From: Schizophyllum amplum
Lineage: Eukaryota; Basidiomycota; Agaricomycetes; Agaricales; Schizophyllaceae
NCBI GenBank assembly: GCA_007026445.1
Contig: VDMD01000052.1
Coordinates: 124,001-188,000, forward strand
Length of the DNA: 64,000 bases
Direction of reading: 5' to 3'
Shown: positions 1 through 9,581 of the stretch, one piece after another
Layout: each line of letters begins with the position of its first letter
How positions within the stretch are numbered: position 1 is the stretch's first letter
Position numbers and translations under genes: made by a program
Notes under the pieces: generated by a model
Databases searched by the model: none
The model's input: only the letters and a program-made list of their open reading frames with translations
Told to the model about the DNA's origin: nothing

Positions 1-21
1 ATGCAAAGTCAAACGTCCACC

Positions 22-2804
22 TCACATCACCGTGCATCCACTCATGGGACACCACCACCCCGGACTCGCCTGCGCCGACACATCCATCGTCTTGATGGGC
101 CCGCTTCTCCGTCTCACCTCGATCCGCAGCTCCTTCTCGCCCTCCACCGGCGCATCGTACCACCAGCGCAACGTCTGCCCCTCCACCGACCACCGCCCCT
201 CGCTGACCACAACGTCGACGTCCACGAGACCGTCCTCCGACAGCAGCATCGTGAGCTCAGTGCCCGTGAGCGAACTTCGAGAACTGCGCTTCGACAACGA
301 GGGCGTCGACTGCTTGCTCGGCTGCAAGTCTATGGCGGCAGAGGGCGCCAGCTCGGGCAACGTCGGCGCGACAGTGGAAATCGCCGACTGAGGCTCGCTG
401 TCCTGCGCACCCTCCCCCTGCGCGCCCGTCTCATCCCCCTGCGTACTCGTACTCCCCGCCTTCGCCATCTGCCCATGTCCGATCACCGTCGACGCATTCC
501 GCGAGTCTGCCGGATACCCGCCCGACGCCGCCTCCACCCACCGCTGCGCCGCATAGTGCACAAGCGGAAGGTAGATCTCCGTCGCCACATCCTCCTGCGT
601 CGGCCGATCCTCCGCTCGGACGCTGACCACCACCTTCAGCTCCGCCTTCCCGATGTCAAAGTCAATGCTTGTCGCCCGACCAACGACCTTCTCCGGGTAC
701 GGCCGCGCGAACGCTCGTACTGCGCGCGCGCCGTCGGTGAGGAAGGTATACGGATTCGACCGCCACGCGGCTGCCGACGCGCGCGCGTCCGCACCCGCGC
801 CCAGCGTCGCCAGCGTCATGCTGGACGCCGCGCGTGGCGCTAGTGGGCGCGGAAGAGACTCGCCCGACGGGCCCACTATCTTCCCGTACCCCGACCCATT
901 ATCCGCGCCTTTCAGGTCGTCCTCGCTCCACAGGCTGAGGTCCTCCATGTTCCATCCGTCGCCCCAGTCATGGCACGCGTCCGCGCAGTAGGTCCATATG
1001 GTGTAGTTGAGGCCGTTCGGGCCGTCCGCGGCGTTCATGCTCGCATCCAGCGCGCGCTCCTGCCGCGAGTAGTCGCCCTTGTACTTCCCGCCGTCTGTCC
1101 AGCCGTACGCGCGCTTGCCATCCATGTCGAACGGTGTTCCGATCTCGCCAATGAGCGTCGGATACGCGTCGCCGATGATCTTCGCGTCCTCCTTGAGCAT
1201 GCCAAGCTGCTCGCGAAGCGACTTGCGGATCGCGCCTTCGCCAATCTTCACAGCTTGCAGCATGTTGGAGTACTTGCCGCGCAGCAGGCCGAGCGCGTCC
1301 GCGTTGAACCAGTTCCAGTGCCGCGTCACCAGCGTCAGGCCGTCGTAGTAGTGCCCGGAGTATGCCGCGCGCCCCTTGAGGTCAGCTTCCTCCACTTCTG
1401 GTGGTTCTGCGAAAACCGGCGGCTGAACGAACAGAATGGCCTCGGGGTGCGCTTGTCGTATGCGCTGCGCGAATGTGCGAAAGTGCGGCCGCCAGTAGTC
1501 GGCCACGAACTCGACGGCTTCGCCAGTGCCCGGCACGGCCGCGAAGTAGTCTGGCCGCAGCATGAACCCGCTCTCCACGTCCCAGACACCGTGCTGCGCC
1601 CAGGGGCACATCCCGAGTGCCCAGCCCGGATCGCGCCGCCAGCCCCAACGCGGATGCACGCCGTCAGGCTCTGTCGAGGGGTCCGCCCACAACACCGTGC
1701 CCTTGGGGTCGACGGTGACGGTGCCGTCCTTGCTTGGTCCAAAGGTGCCAAAAGTCCAGTGCTCGACGGTCTGCGGCTGACCCATGCCAAGGCGCATGCT
1801 CTGTGCGGGTGTTGGGTACGTGCCCTTCTTGAACGTGGATCCTTGCTTGTCGGGGTTGGCGTTGAGGTCCGCCCAGCCGCAGAGGCCCTCAAAGGGCTCG
1901 TTCATGCTGTCCCAACCGATGATGCACTCGTCCGCGAGGTCTCCGGCTTCCCTGATGCGATCGGCTAGTGCACCCATTGCCGCGATGTAATGCGACTGCA
2001 GCCAGTCCTGAATGTTCTGTCCGTCGATGATACACCGTGGTGCGAAGTCGCGGCCGGCAAAGAAGAGGGTGAAGACAGTCTGAGAGAATAATTTGCCGTA
2101 GTTGGTGGACCAGATCATGGCGGGGAGGGATGCGGGGTCGGCGGCGGCGGGATCAGGATACTGGGCGTGAACGATGGCAGCCTGGGTAGCGTGAATAGCT
2201 TGCGGGTTGACGCCGATAGCGGGCAACGTCCAATAAGGGGCGCCTGAGCCGCCAGAGAAGCGGGACCACTGATTGGTTTGGTAAGTACGCATGCCCTCGG
2301 AGCACAAGACTACGACGCACCACATCCTGGTGCGGGTCCATGAAGATCTTGAATCCATGCTCCTTGCACTTGCGCAGCACACGAACAGTGTATTCCAGAA
2401 ATTCCTCATCGTACTTCCCGCTACGAGCATCATGAGCATTCACGTTCGCACAATGGCGTCAAGACTCACGGTCCTTCATGCTCGATTGCCTCCCACGTCA
2501 CCGGGAAGCGCAGCATGTTGAATCCCCACCCCCTTAACCTCGCGAGGTGCACGTCGGCACTTCCATCGTCAATATTGAGCGGTCTGCCGACGAAGCTCAA
2601 GCCGCCACGCTCGCCGGCCTCCCAGAAGTCGTCGAGGATGTATGATGGCTGGGCGAGTGGTGCTTTGGAGGAGCCGGAGAGGTTCACGCCGCGGAGGAGT
2701 AGCGTGCGGCCATGCGCATCGGCGAACGAGGCATCAACGGTGTGAATGAGGTGCGGCGGGGCGGGTGCGCCAGTGGCGGGTGATATTGTCGGAATGCGGG
2801 GCAT
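22..2804 (-). CDS. GH5-family steryl/glucosylceramide beta-glucosidase-like enzyme
   Basis: Predicted retaining glycoside hydrolase family 5 enzyme, closest in my memory to the fungal steryl-beta-glucosidase/EGCrP2 group that removes glucose from sterol glucosides or glucosylceramide. Exons 2804-2470, 2420-2321 and 2268-22 give 893 aa. The introns are 49 and 52 nt, and joining them restores [19 protein letters not shown]. The N-terminal part has [15 protein letters not shown] and [13 protein letters not shown], both typical of this GH5 group. The acid/base motif WDSMNEP (Glu near residue 269) and nucleophile motif [10 protein letters not shown] (Glu near 520) are both present. The C-terminal beta-domain carries a Ser/Gln-rich insertion that is probably a disordered loop. 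No signal peptide is visible, consistent with an intracellular lipid-glycoside hydrolase. The start at 2804 is the first Met before the conserved region; the frame is open further upstream. Family call is confident, substrate is inferred. Confidence 0.88.
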
Positions 2805-3605
2805 GAAGGGCGTTGCGGTCGCGGTCGTCGCGAGGCGGGTGGCTGTCGCTCGTAAATCGCTTGTCGCCCGTCGTTGTCGGTAACGGTGAGCGTGGGCCGC
2901 CTGTGCTCGCAGAGTCTGAAGAATGACGGTGCGGACGTGCGGGAGTCGTACCACTGCGATAAACGTGATCGAGGGGCGTAAAGGTGATAATCTCGTTATG
3001 GCTGCCCCGCGTGCCGTGGCGCGGAGGCCGGACCGGTGCGCAGCTTAGCGGCGAGCGCCCTGACGTGAATACCGAGGCGCCGAGGTGCAAGGCCTGCGAG
3101 ATCCGTTGTCTGAGGCGCCAAGTTCGCGCCAAGTTGCGCCCAGAGCAAGCCAGAAAAATTAGACCTAGCGGCTGTCGATACGACAGGTCGATTGGAAGGA
3201 TCGACTTCAACTTGGCAGCCAGCAGTGGCAAAGCCGGGCAGAGGAGCAGAAGGGAAGACGACTTGGGGGACTCAGAGGAGTTGTGGGGAGGAAGGAAGGG
3301 AAGAGAGGACAAACTACGAGCGATACTTATATCCCTTTCTAGCGCGAACGAAGCTTACTTGACAGCGAGCAAACAGAACAAGAGACGGACAAACATACGT
3401 ATACACACAAGCAACTCCGAAGAAGGGAGGCGCCAAAGTACCTCCCTACAGGACGCCTCTCGCTTGTATGATGCTGCAATGTATGACATTAGACGTGAGA
3501 TGAATACAAGAGAAGGAGAAGCACAGTTAGTACAGAAGCACACGGATCTGAATACAGCATCTGAATGAGAACACAGTGAAGCGCATACCAGGCGCATACA
3601 CCCAA

Positions 3606-4609
3606 TCAGAACCCGAACCACTTCGCCAACACACCCTTCTCCGTCGGCCTCTCCTCGTCCACAAATGAGACATGGATGCTGCCGTTCGTCGTTTTCAACT
3701 CCGCCTCGTCCAGCGCTTGCTCTGCCCGCGCGTCCGCGCCCTTCCTATCATCGTTCCAGTTCGTCGCACCTCTCCCGATCTCCCACCGTCCACTCTTGCC
3801 CTGGATGACCACTGGCGTTTCCCTTTGGACTCCCGCCGATATCTTGACGCTCCCGTTCGTGGTCGACGCCTCGAGCGAGCCGTGGAAAGAGCGTGGCAGT
3901 AGGAGCGTCACGCTCCCGTTCGTCGTGCGCAGGGCAACTTTCAAAGGTGGCCGAGAGTGGCGATCCGGGGCGTGCTGGGGGAGGCGGTCAGCAAGAGTAT
4001 GCATCAAGGATGGGAATGCGAGAACGGCCTGCAAGCAAACATGTGCAAAGGAAGGAGAGAACTCACCAATCCCAGCTTGACCGCCCCATTCGTCGTCTGC
4101 GCCACGATGGTCGTGCGTTGACCCGACGTGCTCGCCGCGTGCGGCACTACGCTCACGTTGACATCAATGCGTCCGTTTGTAGTCTGCAGGTAGACGTCCT
4201 CTGTCCTACTGAACGACCCCGCGGCGGTGTTGTTCGACCCGTCCAGATTGTCAGGCGACCCGCCCGCATCCGCCTTACGAGGATCCACCGCCCACGAGCC
4301 CGTCACCCTGCTGTTCGTCTTGATGACTGTGACGCGGCCCGTGGGGGTGAGGGAAGGATCGATGGTGAAGGCCGGAGGCTGGTAGGCGGGAGCTTGGCCA
4401 ATGGATGTGCCAGCCGGGTAGGAAGAGCCGTCTGCGGGAGGCGTGTACGCCGGCGGCGGCGGCGGCGGCTGTGTCAAGATTGTCAGCAATTGCAGCGACG
4501 AGGACAGGCGTATCCGACGACGCACCTGATCAACATCCTCAGTCTGTGCCCTCATCACGGTAACGTTCTCTTGTATGTCAGGGAGTGGCTTATTGTCGGC
4601 GATGAGCAT
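3606..4609 (-). CDS. DUF7330-like protein, copy 1 of a tandem pair
   Basis: Function unknown. Exons 4609-4526, 4468-4067 and 3974-3606 encode 284 aa. The short first exon starts MLIADNKPLP and is followed by a proline run with YTPPADGSS. The main body is a beta-rich repeat domain in which TTNG recurs at regular spacing (LQTTNGRIDV, AQTTNGAVKL, RTTNGSVTLL, STTNGSVKIS, KTTNGSIHVS). This is the DUF4097/DUF7330-like beta-helix or beta-sandwich pattern that I recall from basidiomycete proteins. The C-terminus is LAKWFGF. No signal peptide or membrane segment is seen. A close paralogue with the same exon phases lies about 0.9 kb further on, at 5534-6573. The domain name is from memory; the repeat and the paralogy are read directly. 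Confidence 0.8.
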
Positions 4610-5533
4610 TATGCGTGACGGTGGATAGTGATGTGCGTTGGCGAATGCGTGCGTGGATGGACGATCGTCGATGGGAGGAAGGAAGGAAGGATTTAAAGTC
4701 TCGGTGCCTAGCAGTTAACTGACGGTCTGCGGTGAAAGTTCGGTCGAAGACGAAAGAAAAGGTGAGTTGACTGCCCGCAGTTATATGCTCCCTTCAGCGC
4801 TGCGCGCTGCGGATCGCAATGGTCTGGGGCTGATATCAGTGAATGGGCTGTCCCAAGGTGTCTTCCCGTGACGCACCCTGCAAATTGTCTGAATACGTAT
4901 GGCGGTGTTGTTATCAATCAGGATCTCCAGTGCACTGCTTCAACCCAGCTTCAGCCACTGGTCAGGGCCTTTGAAGCTTCAAGTTGGCTCGTCGAGTTCT
5001 GTGCGATGCATACATGCAGCCCCATGAACCAGTGACGCGCTCAGTGGGCTTGTCGTCGGCGTCGTCGCGATTCGGCAAGTCAGTAAGTACAATACTGACT
5101 GGCGTCGGCTTGGACACAATGGGGCGGACAATAAACGCAAAAGGGCTGCGACATTCATTGCAGTAGAGGGCGAAGACAGGTAGAGGTCATATATGATGTC
5201 GAAGTACCAACGGTCAACGCTGGGTCAACGGGGAGGTGAACGAAAGGATCAGGCTGTCTGTGCGATTCTGAAGAGTCACGCCCCTAATCAGATTTCACAC
5301 GGTCACGCCGGCGATGAAGTTGAAGTTGAGCGTTGCAGCTACTGCAGTTCAGCTCCAATCCAGCAGCAGGGCCTTTGCAAATGTAGATAAAGGAGTTAAA
5401 GGAATTATACAGCAATAATTTCAGTACACTCTTTGTGCACGCCGCTGATTGTGACATAAGTAAGTGCAGAAGCGTCCGATTCAAGGCTTAAATAACTGGG
5501 AGTACACGCATACGCCGAGGCGCATGCCCCCCT
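4610..5533. other. Intergenic region between the DUF7330-like pair
   Basis: No convincing gene. An 18-bp stretch at 4796-4813 matches, with one mismatch, a stretch at 6733-6750 upstream of the second paralogue. The duplication that made the pair therefore probably included promoter sequence. Confidence 0.5.
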
Positions 5534-6573
5534 TCAAACCCCAAACCACTTCGCCAGCAGGCCCTTCCCCGTGCTTTCTTCGTCTTCAAACGAGATATGT
5601 ACGCTGCCGTTCGTCGTCCTCACCTCCGCCTCGTCCAACATCTGCCCTCCTCCCGCGTCCCCGTCCACGCCCTTCCTGTCGTCGTTCCCGCTCGTACCTC
5701 CCCCACCAATATCCCACTGCCCACTCTTGCCCTGTATGACTGAGGTGGTTTCCCTCTGAACATCATCCGATAGCTTAACGCTTCCGTTCGTGGTCGCCGC
5801 CTTGAGCGAGCCGCGGAAGGAGCGCGGGAGAAGAAGCGTCACGCTTCCGTTCGACGTACGCAGGGTGAAATGGAGAGGCGTGCGAGAGTGACGATCCGGG
5901 GCGTGCTAGAGATGGGAAGTCAGAAAAAAAATCAAGGGTGGAAGAAAGTTGATGTATGTAGGAATTGGGAAAGCGCGCATGAGGAAACAAAAGAGCACAA
6001 GGAACATCATGTATCGCAGGGAGCGAGAATGCCTCATGAAAGACACTCACCACCCTCAGCCGCCCCGGCCCATTCGACGTCTTCGCCAGAATCGCCGTGC
6101 GATGACCCGGCGTGCTCGCCGTGTGCGGCAGCACGCTCACGCTCACGTCAATGCGCCCATTGGAGCTATGGAGGTAAACATCCTCCGTCACCGACAAACC
6201 GTCTGCGGTGCTCGCCGCCCCATCCGCGCCCGCCAAACCAGGATTCACAGCCCACGATCCCGTCAGCCTGCCATTGCTCTTCGTGACAAGAATGCGCCTC
6301 ATTGGGGTGAGAGACGGGTCGACGGTGAAGGTCGGCGGCTGGTAGGCGGGAGCCTGGGTGGTGGCAGCGCTTTGTGCGTAAGGTGGGTATGTCGACGACG
6401 AACACCCTGCGTTGGATGTGTACTCCGGCGGCGGCTGTAGTGGCGATCTTCAGCAGATGCAGGGACGAGAACAGTCGGATACGACGCACCTGTTCATCAT
6501 CGCCGGTCTGTGCCGTCATAACCGTGTCGTCGTGCTTTGCATTGGGGAGCGGTTTGTTGTCGACGAACATCAC
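5534..6573 (-). CDS. DUF7330-like protein, copy 2 of a tandem pair
   Basis: Paralogue of the gene at 3606-4609, function unknown. Exons 6573-6490, 6434-6051 and 5905-5534 encode 279 aa. The first exon is the same length (84 nt) as in copy 1 and both introns fall at the same positions. It starts MMFVDNKPLP and continues with a Pro/Tyr/Gln-rich linker (PPPEYTSNAG, APAYQPPTFTVD). The TNG repeats follow (LHSSNGRIDV, RTSNGSVTLL, ATTNGSVKLS, RTTNGSVHIS), and the end is LAKWFGV. Several of the TTNG motifs of copy 1 are SNG here, so the copies have diverged. Same strand and adjacent placement indicate local duplication. Confidence 0.8.
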
Positions 6574-7542
6574 GCTTGATTCTCAGATGTCGATGGATGC
6601 GTGCGAGCACAATGGAGGTAGATGAAGAGTGTGTCGTGCTGCTGATGATCAGTCGGCGTCCGTGGTCGAGTTCGAAGGAGAACGGGAATCAACTGGCCGC
6701 ACCTCTGTTATATCTGATTTTATCCTGCCTCCAGTGCTGCGCGCTGCGGACCACGGACGACGAGGTTCAGCCTGCAGGCAACGTATATACAGCGCAGGTA
6801 CAGCGTTGGATCATTGGCCGATAATAGACAAGGCGATGCTGGAAAGCGGTAAGTGGAGTCCAGATCGCAATCAAAGCCCGAGTCTGACTATGCATGCATT
6901 ATGCTCACGCCTGGGTAAATGTCCGACCAGTTTGAGTTCGTCCACTGGCGCGCCACAACAAATGTTGGATGTCACTCAAGTCACTACTTAAGCGACTCTG
7001 CGGATCCGTGAACGTCCGCCTGGAAAGGATGCTCCCTGGACAAGCTGTGCAAGGAATCGAATCCAATGGGCTATCATAAGACTACTGCGCAAGAACTGAC
7101 CTTAAAGCTTGAAGCTTGAAGCCTTGCAGATACCGATCGACAAGTATCTGATAGACCCTTTCGATAGCGCGACGAGGCCAACGGTGCGCGCGTTGAGAGG
7201 GGCACGCGCCGCGCGTGTCGCCAGTCGCTCCCTTGCATCACTCTGCGGCGTGGCGACGACGATAACGCGCGAGCAAGCTGTCTGGAGCACACCGTCATTC
7301 ACCAGGGCTGTCGCGGGGCGTACGCGGGCTTTCGCGATGAGGATGACAGTGCTGTTTAGCGGTACAGATCATCTCGAAGTCGGCGCGCGCCGTGCGGGCC
7401 CCTGAACAATGCGTTTGTTGGTCACACCGTCAGTGCGTTGCTAAAGAAGTATGCACTCCGCCTCTCTTGAAGATATTGCTGGCAGAAGACACGAGAGCAT
7501 GAGTTGAGTCTATGGTCATGATGGTCTGGGACAAGAAAGTAC
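6574..7542. other. Intergenic region
   Basis: The part next to the DUF7330-like gene carries the duplicated promoter stretch (6733-6750). I see no supported gene in the rest. The short open frames around 7074-7405 have no recognisable protein features. Confidence 0.4.
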
Positions 7543-7544
7543 TA

Positions 7545-7930
7545 TGCCTCATCGGGTCTTTGACGATTCTGAGCAGAATCGTCAAACTCCCGGGAAACCC
7601 CCCTATATGGACCGATTTTCTTCTAGTAAAAAATCTAGGCTAGGTTTTCATACTCCCTCTATCCTATGGTGCTATTTTTCCTGCGTGAAAATGAGAGAGA
7701 GACGACAGCAAGTGGGAGGTGATGCCAGCACGCGGCTGATGGCCATCAATTCGTCCTCCCGTGGCTCTCAGCACAATCCTTCGAGTTCCCGGCCACAAAA
7801 TTAGCACCGTTGGATAGCCAGCACTCGAAAACGGGCCCTACAAATTTTTCCGGGCAGAATTGGACCACACGAAAGGGGTTTCCCGGGAGTTTGACGATTT
7901 GAGCAGAATCGTCAAAGACCCGGTGAGGCA
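7545..7930. mobile_element. Non-autonomous TIR element with hairpin-bearing ends, TA-flanked (element 1)
   Basis: A 386-bp element with terminal inverted repeats of about 55-60 bp. The left end starts TGCCTCATCGGGTC and the right end finishes GACCCGGTGAGGCA. Both ends are flanked by TA (7543-7544 and 7931-7932), as expected for a TA target-site duplication of the Tc1/mariner type. Each end contains a palindrome; at the left, 7560-7571 and 7574-7585 form a perfect 12-bp stem with a 2-nt loop. There is no transposase, so it is MITE-like. Its right TA is also the left TA of the next element. The class assignment is inferred; the repeats are read directly. Confidence 0.75.
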
Positions 7931-7932
7931 TA

Positions 7933-8499
7933 CCGTCCTGTGACGGGTAATGCAACAGTTGTGGGTAATGCAACAAACCGTGCCCTGACGATGATACGAG
8001 GGCCGATTTCTTAGTTACTTCATAGGATGGTAGGACATACACTTTGGGATACTGTGGTAAAATTTGAAGGCACTCCGACCTCTGGGGAAGAACACAGAAA
8101 ATCGCGACCACCTCAAATTGCTCTCTCACGGACCTTGCCGTTGATACCGACGGCATTACACGCTCGATCTTAGCTCTCAATCTCCCAAAATATCAGGGGC
8201 ACAAGCGGGTTATGCTAGGAGTATTCCTATCTTTTTGCTTTGGCAAGAAAGGGAAGGTTCGACGCACAGAAGAGCGTGTTGCATTGGGTCCCGTCACAGC
8301 GTTATGGCCTGTTGCATTACGCCCCCGAAACAAGCCGCCCTCAGCACATATTTTCTCCTTACTCCTGGGCCTTAAAAAAATTCGTGGAAGCGCATATTCA
8401 TGCGGAAATGTACTCTGATTATTTTCTCAAGAATCGAAGATGAACTCGAGCAGCAGTGGCTGCCGGACCAAAAGTGTTGCATTACCCGTCACAGGACGG
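7933..8499. mobile_element. MITE-like TIR element, copy 1 of a two-copy family
   Basis: A 567-bp element whose first and last 25 bp (7933-7957 and 8475-8499) are perfect inverted repeats starting CCGTCCTGTGACGGG. It is flanked by TA on both sides (7931-7932, 8500-8501). A sub-terminal repeat of the GGGTAATGCAAC motif follows the left end. No transposase is present. The right-hand 90 bp is clearly related to the right end of the element at 47550-47948, including the stretch CTGATTATTTTC and the TIR. The two are therefore members of one family. Confidence 0.8.
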
Positions 8500-8711
8500 T
8501 AGTATTGCAAGAGAATCGCCCTTGTGGCGCGTACGTCGGACCGGGCCGAGGAGCCGCGACGACCCTTCTGACTTTCATGCAGTCATGATGACTGGAGCTT
8601 GGGTATGTGACCCAGTATGCTAAGACTATGTTTGCACGACAACAATCTTCCTCTACCGTGTACACCAGGTGTACACTTCTCGTACCGGGCTGTGCCTTCC
8701 CCTGACATAAG

Positions 8712-8717
8712 TATAAT
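8712..8717 (+). promoter_or_regulatory. TATA-like box of the DUF6593-like gene at 8797
   Basis: TATAAT within CATAAGTATAATCGG, 80 bp before the ATG and followed by a C/T-rich leader. The position suits a fungal core promoter. Weak evidence because the motif is short. Confidence 0.4.
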
Positions 8718-8796
8718 CGGACGAGAGCTTCGCGTCTTGCGCTGTTCCTTCTTACCATCCCGGTCTCATCCCCCGCCCCACGCCCCTGTCCCAGCC

Positions 8797-9466
8797 ATGG
8801 ACTTCACCCTCTCCTCCTCCGACATTCTGCACACGACCTTCATCGACCCCACCAACGCTCCGCGCTACCGCACCTCCACCACGTACCCCAGCTTCGCCTA
8901 CCATCAACTGAAGCTCTACCGCACCTACCCGGACGGCGAGCAGTCTGGTGCCGACGATGGTGCTGAGAAAACCATCGGCAACACAGGAGAGCAACTCATC
9001 GGCATGCTCACCATGGCCGGCGGAAGGGGCCCCAATGGGAGGTACCACCAGGTCGTCGTGCACAGCCGCGACGTGACGCCCGAGCGGGTGAAGAAGCTGT
9101 CAACGTGCGTGGTTAGGCGGACGTTATCTGCTCGCTAAACTCACCTGTCATCTCCGCCCTTTCAGAGCTGAGATCTTCGTCGCTACGGATGGCCGATCAT
9201 ACAAGTGGAAGGGTGAGGGCATCAAACATATAGGAAACTTCCTGGTGAGCGATCACATAGTATGTCAAGCTCCTGTCTCGTGTTAACAGCAGCTGTCACA
9301 GCTCGTCGACGAGGAGACCAAGCAGACTGTCGCGCACTTCGTGATACGGAACCCGTTTTCCTCCAAACCCTGCAAACTTCATGTCAACACTGAAGTCCTG
9401 CCCATTCTCGACGAACTCGTCGCAACTCTCCTCTACATGATCCTCCGCAGCAACATCGGATATTGA
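8797..9466 (+). CDS. DUF6593-like protein, paralogue 1
   Basis: Function unknown. Exons 8797-9104, 9166-9244 and 9302-9466 give 183 aa. Recognisable family features run in order: an N-terminal FTLSSSDIL segment, a central LIGMLTMAGG strand followed by VVVHSRDVTP, then DGRSYKWKGEG, then LVDEETKQTVAHF and a C-terminal PILDELVATLLYMIL helix. Two more genes in the window share this architecture and the intron placement (13876-14703 and 30105-30738). I recall it as the DUF6593 family of basidiomycetes, small cytosolic proteins predicted to be beta-rich. There is no signal peptide. The start at 8797 lies in GCCATGG, a favourable context. Confidence 0.82.
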
Positions 9467-9581
9467 GAGCGATCCATTGCCAACATACATGTACAACAAA
9501 ACTACTATACAGCAACGCAAATACATCATATAATCATACATTGCACCTTTCAAGCTGCCCCTGCCACACCGCAGACACCAC

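Noticed and set aside
1..2443. Long open frames on the + strand and in other frames across the GH5 gene
   Set aside because: They are mirror frames of a GC-rich exon; only the - strand frame has GH5 motifs and stays open across the whole exon.
7544..8180. Open frames that start MPHRVFDDS on both strands
   Set aside because: They are translations of the two inverted ends of element 1, which explains their identical beginnings; no transposase motif is present.
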